This document shows positions 56,492 through 64,000 of a DNA stretch of 64,000 nucleotides, one piece after another. The stretch is from the NCBI GenBank assembly GCA_029961685.1, contig JARWKL010000005.1, positions 11,932,164-11,996,163 of the forward strand. The letters run 5' to 3'. The stretch comes from Aristolochia californica. Taxonomy: Eukaryota; Streptophyta; Magnoliopsida; Piperales; Aristolochiaceae. Below the pieces are notes generated by a model that was not told the DNA's origin, did no database searches, and saw only the letters and a list, made by a program, of their open reading frames with translations. The first letter of the stretch is position 1. Every line of letters begins with the position of its first letter. A program made the position numbers and the translations under genes.

Positions 56492-56670
56492 TAGGGGTGG
56501 CATCGAGCCGAGCCGAGCCCGAACCTGCCTATGTTCGAGCCGAGCTTGATTTAAATATTTCGAGCCGAGCTTCGAGCCGAGCCTCGTCTCGAGCCTAAAA
56601 TTGTTATCGAGCTCGAGCCCAAAAATCTTAACCGAGCTCGAGCCGAGCTTCGAGCCGAACTCGAGCCTCT
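56492..56670. repeat. hAT left subterminal region with GAGCC repeats
   Basis: About a dozen CGAGCC/GAGCC or reverse-complement copies in ~170 bp. In hAT elements such subterminal repeats are the binding sites of the BED zinc finger of the transposase. Confidence 0.8.
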
Positions 56671-56749
56671 ACATACATTTAAAAATTTTCAAAAAATATA
56701 TATCAAATTAATTATATATAAAATTATACATATATTTTACATAAAATTG

Positions 56750-57075
56750 GACATAACCTCTACAAAAAATTAAGCATAACCTATATAAATAATACATGTA
56801 TAAGATTGAGGCATAACCTCTTCTTAAAATTGAATATAATCTATGTATATAATACCTGTATAAAATTCAGCATAACCTCTTCTTAAAATTGAATATAATC
56901 TATGTATATAATACCTGTATAAAATTCGGCATGACCTCTACTTAAAATTGGACATAATCAATGTACATAATACCTGCATAAACACTCCATAAATACTCCA
57001 TAAACACTCCATAAACACTCCATAAATACTCCATAAACACTCCATAAAATTATCTATACATTCCATAAACACTTC
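56750..57075. repeat. Two short tandem repeats inside the hAT element
   Basis: A ~58-bp unit (AAAATTGAATATAATCTATGTATATAATACCTGTAT) repeats three to four times from about 56,750 to 56,970. A 12-bp unit CACTCCATAAA(C/T)A repeats about six times at 56,983-57,048. Confidence 0.8.
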
Positions 57076-57402
57076 ATAAAATAGTCTAAACACTTCATAC
57101 ACTGCATAATATTATAAATAAACTTCATACAATAATCAAACACAACAAACTTAAATAAAATATCACTATCAATTTACAATCACCCAAATAAAAACTATAA
57201 ATCCATTATAAAATTACAAACTATAATTGTTTCTCTTAATGCTAGAAAATAATATACATCCCTGCATGAGCAAAATCTCCACCTACGACAAAAACAAAAA
57301 AATAAAATTAGTTATTGTCAGATAAAAAAATACTCTTCCATTACTAGTTACTTAATGTCGTTAAAAATATTAAAATTACCATGATGAGAGAAACATGACA
57401 AA

Positions 57403-59601
57403 TCATGTAGCTGATAGCATTATCTCTACACTCTTCTTCTCAGGCTGTAATCATAAAACAAAATTTTAATAAATAAAACTAAAAAATATACTAAAAAATA
57501 TCATAATAAAGAATTGATCAAAGAAATTCACCTTTTGATTTTTCTTTACACCGTGAAGAACCCGAATCCAATCACTGCCACAAATCAAAGCTTGAACTGT
57601 ACTTGGTGCCAAGGAAAAACGATATGAGTCTATTACTCTACCACCAGCACTAAATGTAGACTCTGAAGCTACTGTGGATATGGGAATTACAAGGATGTCT
57701 GCTGCCATCTTAGATAATACTCGAAATTTCACTTGATTCACTTTCCACCATTCTAAAACATCAAAATCATATTGTGAAGTTTCCTCACAACTATATACAC
57801 CTTCTTCAAGATAAATTTCCAATTCTGACCTTGGTAAATTAACTGCATCCTTTTGTTTCATATAACTCATCAACTTTGACCAACCTGAACTTGATGAAGG
57901 CCTACGACTTGTGGAAACACCCATAGAGCTACTAGTACTTGAAACAATCTCTTCATTTCTAATATCCACATTATATATGGATACATATTCATCGTAGATC
58001 TCATATAAGGTGTGTCGAACTAAATTTATATTCATTGTAGCTTCCTCCATAGAATATATCACTGGAAAACACATTTCGATCAACTTTAATTTGACCCTTG
58101 GATCCAAAACTGAAGCAACAGCCATCAATAAATTGCATTCACCCCAATACTTCTCAAATTTCTCTTTCATTCTACTAACCATTGTCCTAATGAAAACATT
58201 TTCATTTGTAGAATGAAAATCCAGAACTTCTTTTACCCTATATACCTCACTAAGGTACAAATTAGAAGTAGGGTAGTCACTCCCAGAAATTATATTTGTA
58301 ACTGCATTAAAAACTTCTAAAATCTCACACACCATGTCAACTTTTTCCCATTCATCAAAACTTGGCAAACAATCATATGTTGGTTCTCTAACTTTAAATC
58401 TAGAGAATGCATCTTTGAATTTTAATGCAGAAGACAACATATCATAAGTAGAGTTCCAACGAGTTGGACAATCAATAACCAACCTCTTTTCACCAAGTTC
58501 TAATTGTTGTACAATTTCAGAAAAAGTGCGAAGTCTAGCCTCAGACAGATTTATGAATTTGACACTTTCACGCACATTATCAATGATATCTTTAATCTGA
58601 ACAAGACCATCTTGGACTAATAAATTCAAAATATGAGCACAACAACGCACATGAAACAACTTTCCACCACACACCAAATTTTTTTTCCTTGAAAAATCTT
58701 GTTTCAAAACTCTGATACAAACATCATTATATGCAGCATTATCAACTGAAATACTAAAAACTTTATTTTCAATCTCCCACTCTTTCAAACACTTGTAAAT
58801 AGCATCTGCTATATCAACGCCACGACGAGGAGGAGGAACATGCACAAAACTCAAGACTCGTTTTTGCAGCTTCCAATTACTGTCAATAAAATGCCCAGTA
58901 ATAACCATGTATTCAATTTTTTGATTTTGAGACTTCCAAAGATCCGTGGTAAGACTAATCTTGTTAATCTCTTTTAACAAAATTTTCAATTTCTTTTTCT
59001 CTGCCTCATACACCTCCATACACTCCTTCTTAATAGTCTTCCGGGATATTTTCTCATAATTCATATTTGCCATCTTCATTACAAAATTAAATCCCTCCTC
59101 TTCTACTATCATGAATGGATGCTCATGCATAAGAATCCAATGAGCAATGACTACTCTCATTTTAGCTTGATCATAATTTCCTCCAAAATCCATAAAAGGA
59201 AGTCCAAATGGACTCTGATCAACATTAGACCCCGCTCCCACTGGTTGAAAGTTTAAGGTTTTTTGTTTTCTCATTGCCACTTTTCTACTAGTGCAACGTT
59301 TCAAATGTCGATTCATATGTGTGGTCACTCCACTACTAATAACACTCAAATTGATTTTACAATGAACACACTGAGCCTTTTTTGTACCATTAAGTGATAC
59401 TTCTTTGAATTCCAACCACACATGAGACTTTTTTTGTCTTTTGGAGGTATGAGTAGAATCACCTTCATCCTCATTTATAGTAATTTCATCTGGGCCCACT
59501 TCTATGACAGAGGGTAGTGACTCTGGTGGAGTTGAGTCACTATTTATAGTTACACTAGAACTAGTGTTAATTATTGATGTCAATTGAGGAGGTGTTGACA
59601 T
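57403..59601 (-). CDS. hAT transposase (BED zinc finger, RNase H-like, hAT dimerisation)
   Basis: Catalyses cut-and-paste transposition of the surrounding element; acts in the nucleus. Exon 1 (59,601-57,532) encodes 690 residues: a basic NLS-like KRQKK (54-58); a BED-type zinc finger with C78, C81, H95 and H99/C103; the RNase H-like core with conserved acidic D220 (LTTDLWKS) and D287 (SVDNAAYND); the CCAH motif (320-323); RWNSTYDML (381-389); conserved E647 in SESTFS; and the hAT dimerisation region (about 592-680, with EWWKVNQ and DILVIPISTVASE). Without splicing the frame runs to 57,466 and gives an odd hydrophobic tail. A donor AAAAG|GTGAAT and acceptor ATTACAG|CCTGAG predict an 87-bp intron (57,531-57,445) and a short exon 2 (57,444-57,403) ending in a charged tail. 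No stop or frameshift: the best preserved gene in the window. Confidence 0.93.
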
Positions 59602-59609
59602 TCTTACTT

Positions 59610-60976
59610 CTACAAAAAAACAAAATTACAAATTAAAAACATAAAGAAAAGAAAGTTATCCGAACAACAAAGATCCTACACATAATTTAAGATACTTGTT
59701 TATTCTTAGAGGAAGGTACGTGACATTGTGACAATTGGGAACGACCCTTGTCTTTCAATGCAGCGGGGTCTCTTTGAGCCAGTAGCCCTGCACCCAATAG
59801 TTTCCAGTCCAATATACCGATCCTTTTTTTATATATAAATTTAAAAACTTCTAAGATAAGGAAATAAGCACACCAACATTCTCTTCTAATATTCTGATGA
59901 AATTCAACCTCAATACCAAGAAATTAATGATAAAAATGAAAAAAAATGAAATTCAACCTCAATACCCCACTATACCAAGAACAACAGTGGATATAAGTTC
60001 AATGAGAATTAAGAAAGAAGGACAAAAACTAACTTTTTTTATTCTTTTTTATAATAAAGAGAAGTTGGATGCAATTAAGAAAGCTCCTGATTCCATTAAC
60101 TATAATAGAGTATTATTGAACAGAATATGTTATTAACACTCAAAATCATGAAATAAAATTTCATTGCTAAAATATATCAAGTAACAATTTGAATACCATT
60201 GCTGTTTATTGCTGAAATATATGATAAACATACAAAATTTTATAAGAGGCCAGACACCTAAAAATAAGAAGGCAAAAAAGAAACAAGATCCCACAACATA
60301 AAAATATTTGAAAGTCTAGAATAATAACTTCATTTATGAAGAACAATGGAATTTGAGCAAAAAAATCATTGACAACCAACCAACTATTTTCCAAACATTA
60401 TAGCAATTGAGCTTAGTAAGTCATTCTGAGATATACAAAAACATAACAAATGACAAAGTGGGGGATTTTTCTCCCCCACCCTTCCTTTCCTTCTTGAATG
60501 TTAGCTCAGTATGAAGTTTCCTGGCTCTCAGCCAGCTAGAATGCAATTGATGGCACACTCAAGCAAAAAAATAAATTAAGAGAATAAAATAGGTCAACCT
60601 TATACAATCTGTATAAAATGATCTTTCTTACATTCTATCCTTAAATCAAGAACTCACCATTTCAAAAAATCAAACAGTATCAACACTCAAAATCATGAAA
60701 TAAAATTCATACCAGTTTTCTTACAATGATTTCTTCCCGAGTGTATTTGAACTGTCAGCTGGAAATATCGGAAAAAAAAAAAAAACAGAGCTGAGTTTGC
60801 TTACAGAGTGTGCAGTTCGGATATCCAAAAAAACTTTCCAATAATGAAGCACTGCTAAGAAACGAAGCTCAGAAACGAAGCCGAGAAACGAAGCTGAGAA
60901 ACGAAGAGAGAGTTAGAGATTTTTTAGGTTAGCTCGGCGACGAAAAAAAAATAGAAAGATTAAATAAAAATCTTAC
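59610..60976 (-). other. Predicted 5'-UTR intron of the hAT transposase
   Basis: Donor GGAG|GTAAGA (exon ends at 60,977) and acceptor TTTTTTTGTAG (exon resumes at 59,609, eight bases before the ATG). The stretch has no other recognisable gene. The upstream exon (about 61,213-60,977) is CT-rich and contains short frames, as usual for a leader. Confidence 0.6.
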
Positions 60977-61299
60977 CTCCTTCCGTCGGACCGTCGATTT
61001 CGTCTCGTCGGCGAAGAAAAGCTTGGATGAAGAAATCGCAGAGGAAGACGAGAAAGAAATCTTTGAGGACGGAAGACAGAAATCGTAGAGGAATAAATCG
61101 AGGAATCGAAGAGGGAGAGGGAGAACGAGGGATTTGAAGACCAAATCCCCCATTTCCCCTGAATACCTGCCGACGGACAGCGATTTCCGCAAGAAATCAC
61201 GCTGAAACGCCATGGGAATGGCAGACGGAGGTATGGGTTTCGCAGAGAAATTTCCCGAATCGAAGAGGTATCCCGATCCCCGATCCCGAATCGCTCGTT

Positions 61300-61487
61300 A
61301 TATTAACGAGTCGGCTCGCGAGCCGACGAGCCGAACCGGGCTCTGTTCGAGCTCGACTCGTTAATGTAAACGAGCCCATCCCTGAGTTCGAACTCGGCTC
61401 GAGCTCGAAATATAACGTTTCGAACTGAGCCGAAACCGAGCCGAACTCGAGCGGCTCGCGAGCCGGCTCGGTTCGAAGCCACCCTTA
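61300..61487. repeat. hAT right subterminal region with GGCTC/GAGCC repeats
   Basis: Mirror of the left end: many GGCTCG/CGAGCC units around 61,308-61,475. The presumed transcription start region of the transposase lies just inside, so the transposase may bind near its own promoter. Confidence 0.8.
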
Positions 61488-61495
61488 ACTGCCAT

Positions 61496-61704
61496 CTCTA
61501 TGAGATGACCCTTTATTTACCATCCTGCGATCAATGTATGTGGGCCTATGAGTCTTTTCCTTGATCTATGGGCCTTGAGCCCATCTTTTTTATCTCTTGG
61601 ATCCATGGGTCTTCCTTGGACTTATGGGTTTGAGCCCATCTTCTAATACACTTTGATTTATGGGTCTTCCTTGGTCATGTGGGCTTGGTCCCTGTCTTTC
61701 AACA
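61496..61704 (-). repeat. NA4 5' LTR, upstream part
   Basis: Continues the LTR after the hAT element; minus-strand start TGTTGAAAGACAGGGACC at 61,704. Contains the TGGGCC-rich half. Confidence 0.92.
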
Positions 61705-61988
61705 GAATTTTATAAGAAAGAGATTTATAATTGATCCTAATATGTTTTAAATATGGAAATGCAAGCATGAAACTTGTTGAAGATGCAAATGACCTAAGGA
61801 TCCAAGCCTTTTAAGAAGAACAACAATTGCTCATTAAATTCTCAAGTGAATGTGCGATGGGATATTTTCCCAACCCAATCAAGCCATTTTTTCCCATTTA
61901 CAAGAAGCTAACCTAACAATTATAGATCATTGTAAAGTGATTGATCAATCAATCATGAGTAACGAGCTATATTTTTTTCAGAAATGAC
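61705..61988. repeat. Right end of the ~675-bp satellite array
   Basis: Last partial monomer (GAATTTTATAAGAAAGAG to GAGCTATATTTTTTTCAGAAATGACAT) with palindrome variant near 61,942. Unrelated sequence follows. Confidence 0.93.
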
Positions 61989-62000
61989 ATTTTTAAAACA

Positions 62001-62090
62001 AAGACTACTATGATACCAAAACACTATTGCTCTGAAACCATTTTAACATAACGACTACTATGATACCAAAACACTATTGCTTTGATACCA
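62001..62090 (-). repeat. 50-bp tandem duplication containing primer-site-like sequences
   Basis: Units at about 62,001-62,040 and 62,051-62,090 (RACTACTATGATACCAAAAC then ACTATTGCTYTGAWACCA). The minus strand reads TGGTATCAAAGC and TGGTTTCAGAGC; each is one base from the tRNA-iMet site. Confidence 0.75.
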
Positions 62091-62507
62091 TTTTTACACA
62101 ACTACACTATCAACACGTTACTTACTATTCCTACATTACTATTCTTCCCTTACTAACATTTCATATTGATATTACAGTCAGTCACTACCACATATTTTTG
62201 CTATTTACTCGTTTGTGTCAATATTTAATAGCTATCTAATAGGCCCAACATGACTTCTTTTGCTACTCAGAACTCTTCGAGGTTTGACCCTATTCCTACT
62301 GGCTTACCACCACGTGGGCTCCTCACGGTTTTCAGAGGTCCCCAAGCCGTCCATGTCAACCGATGCGGCTCCATGGCTGCTTCAGCAAGGTAGAGCACAA
62401 CTCCGTTTCATTTTCTACCTCAGAGCGTAGCCGAATAATTCCAAGTACCTAGCTTCGATCCTATTTGGCACTATTTCGACACTATTACTATTTGCGAGTG
62501 AACAATA

Positions 62508-62555
62508 AACATGAATAGTAAACATGAACAGTAAACATGAACAGTAAGTTTAGAA
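62508..62555. repeat. 16-bp short tandem repeat
   Basis: TAAACATGAACAG and close variants, three to four copies; lies in the putative leader. Confidence 0.75.
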
Positions 62556-62922
62556 TAGTAAAAACAAACACTGTGGAGATTCATATATAAATGTTGAAGA
62601 TGAACAGTAAAAACAAACATTGTATGAATTGAAATATTACAAACATGCGAAAAATATAAAACATTATTTTAAACAAAAAAAAATATCTTATCCTTGAAAA
62701 GGAAAAAGAAAAACACAACTACATATCTACATAGCTCCCGAAGTTACCGACCATTCTACCAGTTAGCTCCGTCTTTACTACTCAACCATTATGGATGTTT
62801 TGCACATACCGTGCTTTAAGGACTTCACCAGAGGATGCTCACCAGAAATCGCCTTCTTCAGATCTTTCTTCTAGAAAAGAGTGGATTGATTTTCGAATGT
62901 CTCAACCTCTGGTGGAGCTTTG

Positions 62923-62930
62923 TATTTATA
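62923..62930 (-). promoter_or_regulatory. TATA box of the pararetrovirus-like unit
   Basis: TATAAATA in the context CGCTATAAATACAAAGC on the minus strand. CGTCA and TGACG motifs lie ~170 bp upstream, resembling the as-1 motif pair of caulimovirus promoters. Confidence 0.5.
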
Positions 62931-63501
62931 GCGAGGGGTTCGCTTTTGCTTCCTCTTTTACCCTTGATCGAACTGTTTGTATTTAAAGACAAAGGGTAAC
63001 TTTTTTCTTTTTGTCTTTTCATTTGTGCCCTCGCATTATTACCTTTCGGTGCCGAAAGCAGGGGTAAGAAAGACTTTTCTTCTTTTGTCGTCATCATGCT
63101 GACGTACATGAATCTTTTTGTATCCACCTTTGCTGACTTCGTTTTTGTCTTCTGCCTTGGTGGCTACTGACTTGACGACTGATGTGCCTACTGATGTCAT
63201 TGCTGACTATTCATTCGGACAACTGCCTTTTTGTGCACAATCTATAGATGTGCTCTTTAAAAGACTTCTGGGCCATCTTGCAGAAACCTTCTTTTATATT
63301 TTTGCTTAAGGGAATATTTCCTTTGAGGAGTTTCTTCAGCTTTTTTTTGAGACTTTTCTGAACAGGTACAAGAGTCTCCTTGTAGCTTTTTGCGACAATT
63401 GTCAGTGGGACAAATGTCTTGTAAATAAAGCTTTTCTTTTTCTGAACTAGCTATTGTATGAGCTATGTCAGATTCTTGTGCCCTTGAATACGCCTGGTTG
63501 G

Positions 63502-63993
63502 CTAGACTGCTTCGAGGCATGGCTTTGCCTTTAGAATACGTCTGGGATCATATTCCTGTGTAGCTTCACCTTCTTTGATGGCTTCAAGAGTCATGACAGA
63601 AATGCTTGGAAACATCTTGATGTCAGTAACAATTTCAGCTATGCAGGAAACAAAATTAATCCTGATTCCTTTGCTCTTTGTCATGGAGATAAAACTTTTT
63701 CAAGCCTCCATAATCTCTTTTGACATCTTCTCCAAAATCGATAAATCGGTGGAGTGAAGCATTATCTGCTTTATGAATCCATAGGAATAAAGTATGGATG
63801 CATATTTTGAGTCTATGTCTTGACTTAGTTTCACTTGATTCTAACTGTTGATGGACTCGGTTGTGAAGAAGGGAGTGTTCATCCCTTGTCCGATCTGTTC
63901 GTTCCATCTTTGGAATTGGATGGTATGATCAGATTCTGTTTTTGAATGAACGATATCCACCTTTTGAAGGCGTAGTGAGGGTTCCTCAGACAT
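63502..63993 (-). pseudogene. Decayed ORF of the pararetrovirus-like unit
   Basis: A single reading frame from an ATG at 63,993 runs about 164 codons to a stop at about 63,502, with two internal stops (near 63,845 and 63,700). A second overlapping frame (63,520-63,257) is Cys/Lys/Glu-rich. Neither shows a domain I can name. Keeping one frame over ~490 bp suggests former coding sequence. It could be part of a viral polyprotein, a short accessory ORF, or a host exon. Confidence 0.4.
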
Positions 63994-64000
63994 GATGTCT

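Larger units (their letters stand above)
56492..61487 (-). mobile_element. Apparently autonomous hAT DNA transposon
   Basis: A 4,996-bp element with an 8-bp target duplication ACTGCCAT (56,484-56,491 and 61,488-61,495), as expected for hAT. Terminal inverted repeats: left end TAGGGGTGGCATCGAGCC, right end (reverse complement) TAAGGGTGGCTTCGAACC, continuing with imperfect matches. Both subterminal regions are packed with GAGCC/GGCTC units. The transposase gene lies on the minus strand with complete coding exons and a plausible untranslated first exon. Removing the element restores the NA4 LTR exactly (compare 53,900-53,930). It is probably the youngest insertion in the window. Confidence 0.95.
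53682..61704 (-). mobile_element. NA4: non-autonomous LTR retrotransposon inserted in satellite and carrying a hAT element
   Basis: Minus-strand element with 3' LTR 53,682-54,103 and 5' LTR 56,264-61,704, the latter split by the hAT element. The primer site TGGTATCAGACT reads on the minus strand at 56,252-56,263. The purine tract lies at 54,104-54,120. The target duplication GAATT (53,677-53,681 and 61,705-61,709) is exact, and the satellite monomer reads on across it (GCTTGGAATT + TTATAAGAAAGAG). Without the hAT element NA4 is about 3.0 kb. No gag/pol. Confidence 0.93.
61995..64000 (-). mobile_element. Endogenous pararetrovirus-like fragment (tentative)
   Basis: Read on the minus strand, the order is: a decayed ORF (63,993-63,502), a promoter-like stretch with CGTCA/TGACG motifs (about 63,090-63,110) and a TATA box TATAAATA (62,930-62,923), a ~830-nt leader, then tRNA-Met primer sites (62,090-62,079 and 62,040-62,029). 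Caulimoviridae genomes have this circular order (last ORF, promoter, leader, primer site). No LTR ending in CA adjoins the primer site, which argues against an LTR element. I recognise no diagnostic protein domain, and only the terminal part lies in the window, so an unusual LTR element remains possible. The copy is broken by stop codons. Confidence 0.4.

Noticed and set aside
60929..61213. A 94-codon minus-strand ORF upstream of the hAT transposase as a second element protein
   Set aside because: It spans a good splice donor (GGAG|GTAAGA) and fits better as an untranslated leader exon; low-complexity Ser/Phe/Leu composition.
62508..62555. CRISPR-like or regulatory array
   Set aside because: Short direct repeats without spacers in a plant sequence; a simple tandem repeat.

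Overview
This is a TE- and satellite-dominated stretch of a flowering-plant nuclear genome, probably heterochromatic or pericentromeric. The plant assignment rests on LTR elements primed by initiator tRNA-Met (TGGTATCAGAGC), Ty3/gypsy chromovirus-type polyproteins, a plant-type hAT transposase, a MULE transposase remnant, plant telomere-like boxes (AAACCCTAA), a B3-domain gene relic and two relics of the plant nucleotide-sugar gene AXS (UDP-apiose/UDP-xylose synthase). The species cannot be named from the sequence. I found no host gene that looks intact. The one gene that looks fully functional is the hAT transposase.

Left part (1-25,250). An AT-rich tandem array of ~165-bp units (155-1,395) is followed by a broken MULE transposase on the minus strand (~2,930-4,192). 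A complete but non-coding LTR element, called NA1 here, lies at 5,495-8,284 with TSD ATCCC. Next come two unprocessed AXS pseudogenes (9,407-10,510 and 13,513-14,107) with a frameshifted B3 gene between them on the minus strand (12,498-13,101). A decayed gypsy element (~16,950-21,769) has a 59-C tract in gag and a 539-codon integrase ORF. A second non-coding LTR element, NA2 (21,984-24,853), sits inside older LTR material.

Middle and right parts (25,255-61,985). About 29 copies of a ~675-bp satellite, each with a conserved TGATTGATCGATCAATCA-type palindrome, form an array of ~19 kb once insertions are removed. Two insertions, each with exact TSDs, split it. (i) A gypsy element lies at 43,498-53,079 (TSD AGATG). 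It carries a 500-bp TRIM (45,913-46,412, TSD GACCA) and a minus-strand non-autonomous element NA3 (48,723-51,749, TSD GATAC). (ii) A minus-strand non-autonomous element NA4 lies at 53,682-61,704 (TSD GAATT). One of its LTRs is split by a 4,996-bp hAT element (56,492-61,487, 8-bp TSD ACTGCCAT) with a complete two-exon transposase. The order of events is: satellite, then gypsy and NA4, then TRIM, NA3 and hAT.

NA2-NA4 form one family. Their LTRs carry TGGGCC motifs, telo-boxes and a TATA box. Their interiors have no conserved ORF but carry a variable-copy ~60-bp minisatellite and clusters of TTGAC (W-box core) motifs. The far right (62,000-64,000) reads on the minus strand like the end of a decayed ORF, a promoter, a leader and a tRNA-Met primer site. 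This fits an endogenous pararetrovirus fragment better than an LTR element, but the call is tentative.
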